From contig CAZQCG010000010.1 of the NCBI GenBank assembly GCA_964592425.1, forward strand, positions 69,250 through 133,249: a stretch of DNA of 64,000 nt. The letters run 5' to 3'. This DNA is from Viridilinea sp964592425 (GTDB lineage: Bacteria; Chloroflexota; Chloroflexia; Chloroflexales; Chloroflexaceae). The notes under the pieces are model-generated. The model ran no database searches, was not told where the DNA came from, and saw only the letters and a program-made list of their open reading frames with translations. This document shows positions 1 to 7,466 of this stretch, piece by piece (positions within the stretch are counted from its first letter, which is position 1; each line of letters begins with the position of its first letter). The position numbers and the translations under genes are program-made.

Positions 1-1
1 G

Positions 2-367
2 GCCCGTGAGACAGCACTGATCGCTGTGGTTATGGATGGACGGCGTGAAGAGGCTATCGCGGTTGCCCGCTACAGCTGCATCAACGAGTGTGAAGGTACC
101 TGCGAAGGCTCGATCGTCATTCGTGACGACTTCCAGGGCCTGGGTATCGGCCAGCAGCTTTTTGACCTGCTGGTGCAGGTGGCCCTGGCCCATGACCTGC
201 GCCATATGGTGCTCTTGACCCACGCCGACAATAGTGGCATGATCGCCCTGGTTCACCACGCCGGGCTGCCCTACAAAGGCCGCTACAGCGCCGGTCTCTA
301 CGAGATGGATCTGCAGTTGGCCGGGGCCTGTCAGCCCTGCTTCCCCTTCACCGCGCCCAGCCGCTGA
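2..367 (+). CDS. GNAT-family N-acetyltransferase, C-terminal part (5' end outside window)
   Basis: The reading frame is open from the first bases of the window, so the gene starts upstream and only about 121 residues are visible. The segment has the acetyl-CoA binding signature of GNAT enzymes (Q-GLGIG-Q, residues 38-44 when counted from the GTG at 26), followed by a helix and the HADNSGMIALVHHAGL stretch, where GNAT proteins commonly carry an N-x-x-x-x-L/F-x-x-x-G-F motif. It resembles the GNAT domain attached to or located near acyl-CoA synthetases (Pat type), but the upstream part is missing, so the acceptor substrate cannot be named. The hydrolase gene begins 17 bases after its stop. Confidence 0.75.
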   Translation, partial: ARETALIAVVMDGRREEAIAVARYSCINECEGTCEGSIVIRDDFQGLGIGQQLFDLLVQVALAHDLRHMVLLTHADNSGMIALVHHAGLPYKGRYSAGLYEMDLQLAGACQPCFPFTAPSR

Positions 368-384
368 AGCTTAAACCTGGATCT

Positions 385-1296
385 ATGCGTTTAGCACTGC
401 TGCTTTCAACCGCGATCAGCGGTACGCTCGGCATGATCGGCGGGGCCCTGGGCGCGGCCTGGTATATCAGCACCCGGGTCAGCCCCGAGCCGCGCCGCAC
501 GGCGCTGGATGATTATACCTTTACGCCCTGGGAATTGGGCGTGCCCTATGAGACGGTGAGCCTGCACAGCGCCGATGGGCTACGCCTTGCAGGTTGGTGG
601 CTGCCCCAGGCCAATCCGCGTGGGGTGATCGTCAGTTGTCATGGCCACGCCGGGCGCAAGGACGATACACTCGGCATCAGTAGCAGCCTGTGGCGGGCGG
701 GCTATGCCGTGCTGCTCTTCGATTTTCGTGGGCGGGGTGAGTCGGAAGACTGGCCCCACTCGCTGATTAGCCGCGAGGTGGACGATCTGCGGGCGGCGGT
801 GGCCTTTGCGGCCCAACGGGCCCCCGGCGGACGGGTGGGCGTGGTGGGCTTTTCGATGGGCGCCGCAGTCGCCCTGCTGGCGGCAGCGGTCGATCCGGCA
901 ATTGCCGCAGTGGTGGCTGATAGTGCCTTTACCAGCGGGCGCGATGTGGTCACTCATGGCGTGCGCAGTGTGCTGCGCCTGTCGCCCGAGGTGCTGGTAC
1001 TGGCGGCTGACGAGCTTGTGCAGCGCCGCCATGGCTACCGCTTCAGCCATGCACGCCCCATTGATGCGATCGGGCGGATCAGCCCGACGCCCCTGCTGAT
1101 CATTCACGGCGATGGCGATAGCGTTGTGCCGGTTGAGCACGCCCAGCGCCTCTATGCGGCCGCCGGTGAGCCGCGTGAGCTCTGGATTGTGCCCGGCGTT
1201 GAACACTGTGGGGCCTACTTCCTTGACCGGCCAGGCTACTGTCAGCGCGTTGCCGACTTCTTCACGCAATATCTCGTGAGCATCGAACGCCCGTGA
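385..1296 (+). CDS. Membrane-anchored alpha/beta hydrolase
   Basis: A 303-residue serine hydrolase of the alpha/beta fold. Residues 5-27 form one hydrophobic segment, probably a membrane anchor or uncleaved signal, which would place the catalytic domain outside the cytoplasm. An HGHAGRKDD oxyanion-loop region is followed by the nucleophile elbow GFSMG (Ser about 157), an acid in the IHGDGDSVVP segment and the catalytic His in VEHCGAY near the C-terminus, so the triad is complete. It resembles the BAAT/YqkD-like hydrolases. The substrate is unknown. Its stop overlaps the GTG start of trmD (GTGA), which suggests one transcript. Confidence 0.8.
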   Translation: MRLALLLSTAISGTLGMIGGALGAAWYISTRVSPEPRRTALDDYTFTPWELGVPYETVSLHSADGLRLAGWWLPQANPRGVIVSCHGHAGRKDDTLGISSSLWRAGYAVLLFDFRGRGESEDWPHSLISREVDDLRAAVAFAAQRAPGGRVGVVGFSMGAAVALLAAAVDPAIAAVVADSAFTSGRDVVTHGVRSVLRLSPEVLVLAADELVQRRHGYRFSHARPIDAIGRISPTPLLIIHGDGDSVVPVEHAQRLYAAAGEPRELWIVPGVEHCGAYFLDRPGYCQRVADFFTQYLVSIERP

Positions 1297-2063
1297 TCTT
1301 CGATCTGCTGACCCTCTTCCCCGCCATGTTCAGCGGGCCACTCAGCGAGAGTATCCTGAAGCGGGCCCAGCAGGCTGGCACGATCAGCGTGCGCCTGCAC
1401 GACATCCGCAACTGGGCCACTGACCGCCACCGTAGCGCCGATGATGCACCATACGGCGGCGGAGCGGGAATGGTGCTCAAGGCCGAGCCGGTTGCCGCCG
1501 CGATTCGCGCTGTGCTGGCCCTCGATGCCGACCCTGAACGCCTGCCCGCAACAACCCCGCCGCCCGTCATCCTGCTCGCGCCCGACGGCGAGCAGTTGAC
1601 TCAGGCCCTTGCCGCCGAGCTGGCCTGCCTGGAACGGATCGTGCTCGTCTGTGGCCACTACGAGGGCCTTGATGAGCGCGTGCGCGAGACGTTGATTAGC
1701 CGTGAGCTTAGCATCGGTGATTATGTGCTGACCGGCGGCGAGTTGGCGGCAATGGTGGTGGTTGATACGGTGGCGCGTCTGGTGCCTGGCGTGATCGACG
1801 CTGCCTCGACCGAAGAGGAGAGCCATAGTGATGGGCTGCTCGAATACCCACACTATACACGCCCGGCCCTCTGGGAGGGCCTCCCTGTGCCGCCAGTCCT
1901 GCTCTCGGGGCACCACGGCGAAGTGGCCCGCTGGCGTCGCTATGAGCGCCTGCGCCGCACACTTACCCGGCGTCCCGATCTGCTTGCGCGTACCTATAGC
2001 GAGGGCCGCCTGAGCCGTGATGACCTGCGTTTCCTGGCTGAGCTGGGCTGGGAGCCAGGATGA
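1293..2063 (+). CDS. trmD: tRNA (guanine-N1)-methyltransferase TrmD
   Basis: TrmD methylates G37 of tRNAs that read CNN codons, using S-adenosylmethionine, and so prevents +1 frameshifting. The 256-residue product starts with the family N-terminus IFDLLTLFPAMF and carries the SPOUT knot region: LVCGHYEGLDERV and LSIGDYVLTGGELAAMVV. The conserved PHYTRP segment follows (about residues 188-193). The start is GTG, overlapping the stop of the hydrolase gene by four bases; the ATGA at the end overlaps the next methyltransferase. The length is normal or slightly long for the family. Confidence 0.97.
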   Translation: MIFDLLTLFPAMFSGPLSESILKRAQQAGTISVRLHDIRNWATDRHRSADDAPYGGGAGMVLKAEPVAAAIRAVLALDADPERLPATTPPPVILLAPDGEQLTQALAAELACLERIVLVCGHYEGLDERVRETLISRELSIGDYVLTGGELAAMVVVDTVARLVPGVIDAASTEEESHSDGLLEYPHYTRPALWEGLPVPPVLLSGHHGEVARWRRYERLRRTLTRRPDLLARTYSEGRLSRDDLRFLAELGWEPG

Positions 2064-3133
2064 AGGCAGGCATGGCAAAATACGCGCCTGGTGGCCCCGC
2101 GCCGGATCGCTCGATCGAGATTGTGGTCGCCGAAGGGCTGGAAGGACTGACCCGCACCGAGCTACGCCAGCGTGGGCTTGGGCACGGGGTGCAACCCATC
2201 CCTGGCGGACTGCGCCTGGCCAGCAGTGGCGACCTGCGAGCCCTCCTTGGCCTGCGCACAGCTACCTCGGTCTACCTGGTGCAGCCCTTTGCGGTGCCGC
2301 GGCCACGGGCACTCCTGGGCGATCAGCAATTGCGCACAGTCGTGGCAGCCGCCGAAACTGCCCTGCGCCTGCACCCGGCGGGAGCCTTTCGCACACTCTA
2401 CCTGAGCGCCGCCGGAGCCGATTCGAGCGTCCTGCGCCGTTTCAAGGAGGAACTGAGCGGGCACCTGGGGCTTACCACAGGCGTTGATGACGGCGATCTG
2501 CTCTTGCGCCTGCGTCGTAGCAGTGCGGGCAACGGCTGGGAATTGCTGGTACGCCTCAGCCCGCGCCCCCTGGCGACGCGCCCCTGGCGGGTCTGCAACC
2601 GCGAGGGTGCGCTCAACGGGCCAGTGGCCCATGCCATGGCGCTGCTGAGTGCGCCTGGCCCGGGTGATCGTTACCTCAACCTGGGCTGCGGCTCCGGCAC
2701 CCTGTTGATCGAGCGGCTGCTGCTGGGGCCAGCCCGGCACGCCCTGGGCTGCGATATCAGCACCGAGGCGCTGGACTGTGCGCGGGCCAACCTGGCAGCG
2801 GCAGGGCTACACAATCAGTGCGCGCTGCACACCTGGAATGCCTGCCACCTGCCTCTGCCCGACGCCAGCCTGGACGTGATCAGTGCCGACCTGCCTTTTG
2901 GCCACCTGGTCGGCTCCCATGGCGAGAATGTATCCCTCTATCCGGCCCTACTGGCCGAGGCGGCCCGCGTGGCGCAACCCGGCGCACGTTGCGTCTTGCT
3001 CTCACACGAGGTGCGCCTGATGGAGCGCCTGCTGGCCGACTCGCCGCTATGGGCAACTACAAGCGTCACGCGGGTCGATCTTGGCGGCCTCTATCCACGG
3101 ATCTTTGTGCTACGCCGCCTGGCTCAGCCGTAA
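2060..3133 (+). CDS. THUMP-domain RNA methyltransferase (Trm14/RlmL-like)
   Basis: A 357-residue protein with an N-terminal THUMP-like RNA-binding part (about 15-165, starting IEIVVAEGLEGLTRTELRQRG) and a C-terminal Rossmann methyltransferase. The SAM-binding motif is YLNLGCGSGTLLIE (about 205-218) and an acidic partner lies in GCDIS. The catalytic motif IV reads ADLPFG, a variant of the DPPYG type found in N2-guanine methyltransferases of tRNA or 23S rRNA. The exact target base is not decidable from sequence alone. It overlaps trmD by four bases (ATGA), consistent with a tRNA-modification operon. Its last 68 bases overlap, tail to tail, the gene on the opposite strand. Confidence 0.85.
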   Translation: MKAGMAKYAPGGPAPDRSIEIVVAEGLEGLTRTELRQRGLGHGVQPIPGGLRLASSGDLRALLGLRTATSVYLVQPFAVPRPRALLGDQQLRTVVAAAETALRLHPAGAFRTLYLSAAGADSSVLRRFKEELSGHLGLTTGVDDGDLLLRLRRSSAGNGWELLVRLSPRPLATRPWRVCNREGALNGPVAHAMALLSAPGPGDRYLNLGCGSGTLLIERLLLGPARHALGCDISTEALDCARANLAAAGLHNQCALHTWNACHLPLPDASLDVISADLPFGHLVGSHGENVSLYPALLAEAARVAQPGARCVLLSHEVRLMERLLADSPLWATTSVTRVDLGGLYPRIFVLRRLAQP

Positions 3134-4175
3134 AGCCGCTCAACAGGCTGACCAGATTATGCCCAAGCTCATCAATGGCATAACCGCCCTCTTGCACAAA
3201 GAGCGTCGGCAGGCCAAGCTGGGCGATAGCCGCCCCGATGCGGGCATAAGCCGCTGTCGTGAGGCAAAAATCGCCCAGCGGGTCACCAGCAAAGGTGTCG
3301 AAGCCCGCCGAGACGACCAGATAGCGTGGCCTATGGGCGGCGATAGCCTCAAGGGCGGTGTGTAGAGCGACGAGGTAAGCGCAGTCGTCGATCCCCGCCG
3401 GCAGGGGCAAATTAAGGTTGTAGCCCTCGCCGGCTGCCGCACCGTGCTCATCGGCATAGCCCAGGAAGTAGGGATACTCGCGGGCAGGATCGCCGTGCAG
3501 CGAGGTGAAGAAGACCTCGCAACGCTCGTAGAAGATGGCCTGGGTGCCATTGCCATGGTGGAAGTCGATATCGAGCACAGCCACCGTGGGCCGGGTTAGG
3601 GCGGGCGTCGTGCTGGCGGCGATAGTGGCAGCCAGATGCTGGGCCGCAATCGCGGCGTGGTTGAGATAACAGTAGCCACCGGCCATCGCTGCGGCGGCAT
3701 GGTGGCCAGGCGGGCGACAGAGGGCATAGGCGGCCCGTTCGCCAGCCAGCAACAACTCGGCCGCCGTGAGGGCGACATCGGCAGCGGCGCAGGCGGCGGC
3801 AAAGGTGCCTGCCGTGATCGGCGCACTCAGGTCAAAGCAGTAGCGCCCGGCCTGGGCAATTGGGTGCTGGCCACGGCTAGGCAGGCCGGGCAAAACGAAA
3901 GCCGAGGGCAAAACAGCCTCGGCTGGCAGGCCGGCAGCGATCCAAGCAGCGTAGGCCTGCTCAAGGTAACCCACATATGCCGGTGAATGCACAGCCAGCA
4001 GGGGCTCAAGGCCAAAGGGGCGCGGCGATTCGGGAGCCGGGAAACCCGCCTCGGCCAGGGCCGTCGTGATCATCGTGACACGCCGGGGAGCCTCGAAAAA
4101 GGGCTGCACCACCCCGTCAAGGATCTCATAGGGCGGGTTATGGCGCGTATGTTCATGGCTGGCAATGGTACGCAT
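3066..4175 (-). CDS. Histone deacetylase / acetylpolyamine amidohydrolase family protein
   Basis: A zinc-dependent deacetylase of the arginase/deacetylase fold. The visible active-site series is RPPGHHA (paired His), LDIDFHHGNGTQ (zinc-binding Asp and His, charge relay), a second zinc Asp in SAGFDTFAGDP, and the terminal EGGY motif with the Tyr. All key residues are present. In bacteria such enzymes act on acetylated polyamines, acetoin-utilisation proteins or other acyl-amides; the substrate here is unknown. I chose the ATG at 4173-4175 (MRTIASHEH) because the conserved fold starts there; a longer frame reaches 4256. The C-terminal end overlaps the THUMP gene on the other strand. Confidence 0.88.
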   Translation of the reverse strand: MRTIASHEHTRHNPPYEILDGVVQPFFEAPRRVTMITTALAEAGFPAPESPRPFGLEPLLAVHSPAYVGYLEQAYAAWIAAGLPAEAVLPSAFVLPGLPSRGQHPIAQAGRYCFDLSAPITAGTFAAACAAADVALTAAELLLAGERAAYALCRPPGHHAAAAMAGGYCYLNHAAIAAQHLAATIAASTTPALTRPTVAVLDIDFHHGNGTQAIFYERCEVFFTSLHGDPAREYPYFLGYADEHGAAAGEGYNLNLPLPAGIDDCAYLVALHTALEAIAAHRPRYLVVSAGFDTFAGDPLGDFCLTTAAYARIGAAIAQLGLPTLFVQEGGYAIDELGHNLVSLLSGFTAEPGGVAQRSVDRGRQDRPA

Positions 4176-4195
4176 AGCGCTATCGTAGCATAAGC

Positions 4196-4909
4196 TCATT
4201 GCAAGACGATACGCCCGAAGTCGGGGCGGTTGGTGATGATTCCGCTGGCCCCACATGCGGCCAGGGTCTGCATACGCTGCGGATCATCGACTGTCCAGAC
4301 ATAGACCAGGTAGCCAGCCCGGCGCACTACCGGGATGACGCGCTCAAGCAACGGAAGCTCGTCACTGGGATGCCAGGCCGTGGCTTCCAGCTGGCGCAAG
4401 GCGAAGAAGGGCCAGAGCTCGCGGATGCGGACAGCCGGGCGGTAGCTGCGTGTCCCCATCAGGTAACCACGCCGCACGGTGGGGGCAATAGTACGCAACT
4501 CGTGCAGGGCTGCTGGCAAAAATGAAGAGACAATCGTCTGCTCGACCAGGCCAAACTCGCGTAACAGGTCGGCGCAGCGTGCGCCGATCCCCTCCGCCTT
4601 CAACTCGACATTCAGCCCGATGCCGGTCTCGGCAGCAAAGGCCAGCACCTCCTCAAAAGCTGGCACACGCTCGCCCCTGATATCGAGCTGGCGCATCTCG
4701 CTGAAACTACAGGCAGCCACAGGCCGATCCAGGCCATCCCAGCGGGTGGTCGTCTCGTCGTGAAAGACGACCAGGCGTGCGTCGGACGTCGGCTGTAGAT
4801 CAAACTCGATCATGGTTGCGCCCTGGCGATGGGCAAGGGCAAAGGCGGCGAGCGTATTCTCCGGCGCGTAGGCTGAAGCCCCGCGATGGGCGATGATCTG
4901 GGGTGGCAT
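4196..4909 (-). CDS. Glycerophosphodiester phosphodiesterase
   Basis: This enzyme hydrolyses glycerophosphodiesters to glycerol-3-phosphate and an alcohol. The family signature is clear: IIAHRGASAYAPENT (catalytic His and Arg), then EFDLQPTSDARLVVFHDETTTRWDG (metal-binding Glu/Asp and second catalytic His) and LNVELKAEG. The C-terminal VYVWTVDDP and GIITNRPD segments are typical. At 238 residues it is a short, probably cytoplasmic GDPD with no signal peptide if the ATG at 4907-4909 is used. The deacetylase gene follows about 20 bases downstream on the same strand, so the two may be co-transcribed. Confidence 0.93.
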   Translation of the reverse strand: MPPQIIAHRGASAYAPENTLAAFALAHRQGATMIEFDLQPTSDARLVVFHDETTTRWDGLDRPVAACSFSEMRQLDIRGERVPAFEEVLAFAAETGIGLNVELKAEGIGARCADLLREFGLVEQTIVSSFLPAALHELRTIAPTVRRGYLMGTRSYRPAVRIRELWPFFALRQLEATAWHPSDELPLLERVIPVVRRAGYLVYVWTVDDPQRMQTLAACGASGIITNRPDFGRIVLQ

Positions 4910-4993
4910 ATAACGATACCGGCAATAAAGAAGAAGCCCCCCACCTGCGCAGGGCAAGCGGGGGAGCAGGCGAAGATCCGCTCAGTTCAGCGA

Positions 4994-5275
4994 TCAGGAA
5001 TGCTCCTCACTGCCCGAGCTCAGGGCCAGTTCAGCCTGACGCGCCTCATCGCTCAACATAGGATTCAGAATACGCTGCATCGCCATCACATGAGCGCAGG
5101 TGCCCCAACTGTGGAAGAAAGAGCAGTCGCAGCTCCAGTGACCGTCCTTAAGCGTGATCATATGGTCGCTGTTACCGCCGTTAAAGGACGCCTTCAGCTC
5201 AATAAACTTGATCCGCTCCGGTTCCGCAGCGTAGTGGCGTGCCTTCTCAATCTTGCCGATCAGATCCGAATGCAT
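4994..5275 (-). CDS. Small SWIM zinc-finger protein
   Basis: A 93-residue protein built around one SWIM motif: CDCSFFHSWGTCAHVMA, the C-x-C-x(n)-C-x-H arrangement of this zinc finger (about residues 49-65). SWIM domains bind zinc and are often involved in DNA or protein contacts. There is no attached helicase or transposase domain, so this is a stand-alone copy with a conserved-looking charged N-terminus (EKARHYAAEPERIKFIELKASF). The start is preceded by an AGGAGG-like site at about 5281-5287. A strong promoter lies about 260 bases upstream (5541-5569), leaving a long leader with a hairpin. Confidence 0.75.
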   Translation of the reverse strand: MHSDLIGKIEKARHYAAEPERIKFIELKASFNGGNSDHMITLKDGHWSCDCSFFHSWGTCAHVMAMQRILNPMLSDEARQAELALSSGSEEHS

Positions 5276-5335
5276 CGGATACCTCCTCTTTTGCCTGAAT
5301 CGCTATGTCGATCGCGCTGAAATACACAGATCTCT

Positions 5336-5534
5336 AAAACAACAAGGGCGGCAGCAGGGCATCACCCCGCGCCGCCCCTTAGACATCATGTTCAACTGTC
5401 GCTTTTGCCCCCATCCATGGCTCCTCAGGCAAATGCAATCGCCGTGAACACCCTACAGCCACCCTGAAACCCTCGCGCCGGAGAGACTGCGCCGTCGCAG
5501 TGTTGATTGGCCAGGTGACGGGGTACCTGAAAGT
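5336..5534 (-). ncRNA. Candidate leader RNA or small RNA (unknown family)
   Basis: A leftward promoter at 5541-5569 and a terminator-like hairpin at 5344-5380 enclose about 195 bases with no long gene on either strand. Within it, GAGGAG is followed at 5414-5379 by a tiny frame, ATG to TAA, coding MGAKATVEHDV. The stop abuts the hairpin, which is the layout of a leader peptide plus attenuator, but it may also be a free-standing small RNA. I compared it by eye with glycine, TPP, fluoride and c-di-GMP riboswitch cores and found none of them. Confidence 0.35.
5344..5380 (-). terminator. Hairpin with T-rich tail in the SWIM gene leader
   Basis: Read on the minus strand, AAGGGGCGGC pairs with GCCGCCCTT around an internal GC-rich loop and is followed by GTTGTTTTAG. 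It looks like a rho-independent terminator or attenuator between the promoter at 5541-5569 and the SWIM gene. One bulged base interrupts the stem. Confidence 0.5.
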
Positions 5535-5540
5535 TGGTTC

Positions 5541-5569
5541 AGTATACACCCCGCATGGGGGGCAGTCAA
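5541..5569 (-). promoter_or_regulatory. Sigma70-type promoter, leftward
   Basis: On the minus strand TTGACT (5564-5569) is followed after exactly 17 bases by TATACT (5541-5546). Transcription would start near 5534 and run through the structured leader into the SWIM gene. Confidence 0.65.
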
Positions 5570-5681
5570 GGGATTATGTCTGCTACCAAGACAAGGCTTT
5601 GGTGGCATTCTGATGAGCAATTCAGCGACTTGACACCCTTGTGGTTTTGTGAAGATTCGCCAAGTATGAGGAGGGCAGAGC

Positions 5682-6569
5682 TTAACCCAAGCGCATGCGT
5701 GAGGCCAGGTCAAGGATGCGTTGCCCATAGTCGGTGCCAGGTACGGCCCAACGCCCGTTGAGGTCGGTGATGGTGGCGGCGGCACCCCGGTTGAACCAGC
5801 TGAGCGAGCGCAAGCTAAGGGCGTAGTCGATCATCTCACGTTGGATCGCCGTGCCTGCACCAACCGGCAGCGCATAGGCCAGCAAGCGGCCCAGGTGAGC
5901 GCGGATCGCGTCGCTATCCCACAGCGCAAAGCTGATCCCCTCACGCCAGAGCGTGCCGTCCCAGGCCCAATGCGGCCCAGGTGGAATGTCGGGCGTGCCA
6001 GCGAGCGTGGCACCAGTCACGCCAAGCCCAGCCGGGTTGCGCCGGGGCCGGGCGCACCACCATGAGGTCAGGCTGCCCGTCTCGTGGGCTGATTGAGCCA
6101 GGGCCAAAAACCAGTCAACGCCAACTTCGCTGCCGATGCGCGCGTAGGCAGCCACAATCTGGGTGATGTCGTAGCTGGTGTAGAGGGTCGAACGTGCCGC
6201 CAGCCATACGACGGCCTGCGCCTGTGTACCTGAACCAGGGGCCAGCAGGTAGCCGAGTTCGTTGGTTGGCCCTGGATCAACCGGCGTCGGCTCGACCGTC
6301 GGCTCGACCGTCGGCTCGACCGTTGGCTCGACCGTCGGCTCAGCCGTCGGCTCGACCGTCGGCTCAACCGTTGGCTCGACCGTCGGCTCGACCGTTGGCT
6401 CGACCGTCGGCTCAGCGGTCGGGGTTTCTTCCGCTGCAGGTTGCAGATAGAGAAAAGGCACATAGAGAGTCACTCCTGGCGATTGGGCCAGGGCCACATG
6501 GAAATGTTCGGCTGCGCCAACAACCCCAACTCCCGCTACCAGGCGCAAAAAGGCACGTCGTGAAAGCAT
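5682..6569 (-). CDS. Tat-exported protein with EPTV repeats and glucosaminidase-like domain
   Basis: A 295-residue secreted protein. The N-terminus MLSRRAFLRLVAGVGVVGAA is a twin-arginine (Tat) signal with RR followed by a hydrophobic stretch. A low-complexity linker of eleven (V/A)EPT units follows (about residues 50-94). The C-terminal 180 residues contain TQIVAAYARIG-EVGVDWFLALAQSAHETG, which resembles glucosaminidase or lysozyme-like peptidoglycan hydrolases, where the Glu of HETG is the likely catalytic residue. The role is probably cell-wall turnover. The substrate assignment rests on that short motif, so the family is less sure than the export signal. Confidence 0.75.
   Translation of the reverse strand: MLSRRAFLRLVAGVGVVGAAEHFHVALAQSPGVTLYVPFLYLQPAAEETPTAEPTVEPTVEPTVEPTVEPTVEPTAEPTVEPTVEPTVEPTVEPTPVDPGPTNELGYLLAPGSGTQAQAVVWLAARSTLYTSYDITQIVAAYARIGSEVGVDWFLALAQSAHETGSLTSWWCARPRRNPAGLGVTGATLAGTPDIPPGPHWAWDGTLWREGISFALWDSDAIRAHLGRLLAYALPVGAGTAIQREMIDYALSLRSLSWFNRGAAATITDLNGRWAVPGTDYGQRILDLASRMRLG
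6289..6420 (-). repeat. 12-bp tandem repeat encoding (V/A)EPT
   Basis: Eleven head-to-tail copies of a 12-base unit (plus-strand form GGCTCGACCGTC, with a few single-base variants) code for Pro/Thr/Glu linker units in the exported protein. Units in such arrays can be gained or lost by slippage without a frameshift. Confidence 0.9.
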
Positions 6570-6672
6570 AGCTGGTTACTCCTGCGGGTGCGCTGTTGCT
6601 GCCCAACCAGACAAACGTAGCCGTCGCAGGATCTCTGGATGATAGGTGCCTTACCCAAACTTGCACAGGGTA

Positions 6673-6701
6673 TTGACAAAACCTTTGCAACAGGGTATAC
6701 T
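6673..6701 (+). promoter_or_regulatory. Near-consensus sigma70 promoter of the TetR gene
   Basis: TTGACA (6673-6678), 17 bases, TATACT (6696-6701). This is nearly ideal for the housekeeping sigma factor and would start transcription near 6708, inside the adjoining palindrome. Confidence 0.8.
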
Positions 6702-6721
6702 CTTCCTGACTGGTCGGTAAG
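6702..6721 (+). promoter_or_regulatory. Palindromic operator overlapping the transcription start
   Basis: A 20-base imperfect palindrome, CTTCCTGACTGGTCGGTAAG, matches its own reverse complement at 14 of 20 positions (core GAC-GTC). It resembles the ACTGGTCGGT-type sites of AcrR/QacR-like TetR repressors. It sits between the -10 box and the TetR gene, so autorepression is the simple reading. Confidence 0.65.
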
Positions 6722-6768
6722 ACTTTTCTCAAAGACCGCTACGCCAGGGCCAGTCAAGGCAGGTAACA

Positions 6769-7404
6769 ATGGAACAGCCAGAACTTGAGCTCATCAGCGC
6801 GCCCACGGCGGTCAAGATTATCGAAGCTGCAGGGCACCTCTTTATGCAGCGGGGCTACAAGGCGGTCTCGATCAATGACATCATCACCGCCGCCGATGTA
6901 ACCAAGCCGACGCTCTACTACTACTTCAGCGACAAGGCTGAGCTGTTTGTGCAGATGGGCCTGCGCATTACGGCGGCGATGGGCGTGCAGCTTCGCAACG
7001 CGATCAGCGGAGCCGAGGGGACAGCTGGGCGTCTGCGGGCAGTGGCCGAGGTGCTAATGGCCGACCACGATGCCGATATGCGTATGATGCGCCACGAAAT
7101 GTTCGAGCACCTTGGGCCGGCCCAGCACGCCCGCCTGGGGCGCGCCTTCTTTAGCCACATCTTCGCCCCGATTGTTAGCCTCATGGAGGCGGGCCTGGCC
7201 GCGGGTGAACTAACCCGCTATGAGCCGGTCACACTTGCCAAGATGTTTATGGCAATGAGCGAGTCATTTCAGGAGTTTAGCCCGCGCCGGATGCCCTCTG
7301 CCACGGGCGCCGAGCGTAACAAACTCTTTGGAACGGCGGATCTCGAGGCAACAACCCTGGTCGATCTCTTTCTCAACGGTGTCGGCGGCTGCGCCAAGAC
7401 CTGA
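6769..7404 (+). CDS. TetR-family transcriptional regulator
   Basis: A 211-residue repressor-type protein. The N-terminal helix-turn-helix reads ARGHLFMQRGYKAVSINDI-like: AAGHLFMQRGYKAVSI, AADVTKPTLYYYF, SDKAELF (about 21-64), a classic TetR DNA-binding domain. The C-terminal half is the ligand and dimer domain, unassigned. It lies 62 bases upstream of a MacA/MacB-type exporter, which it probably controls together with itself. The promoter and palindromic operator directly in front of it support this. The ligand is unknown; exported toxic compounds or lipids are the usual choices. Confidence 0.92.
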   Translation: MEQPELELISAPTAVKIIEAAGHLFMQRGYKAVSINDIITAADVTKPTLYYYFSDKAELFVQMGLRITAAMGVQLRNAISGAEGTAGRLRAVAEVLMADHDADMRMMRHEMFEHLGPAQHARLGRAFFSHIFAPIVSLMEAGLAAGELTRYEPVTLAKMFMAMSESFQEFSPRRMPSATGAERNKLFGTADLEATTLVDLFLNGVGGCAKT

Positions 7405-7466
7405 CACGCTTTCGCCCGCACAGAAGCGCATAACCCTTATAGTCTCTTGAAGGAGCCATTTTTCGT

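Noticed and set aside
5461..5545. Possible glycine riboswitch (CGGAGAGACTGCG on the plus strand)
   Set aside because: The GGAGAG start looks suggestive, but the CACCGAAGGGGC and later conserved segments are absent and no gene follows on that strand.
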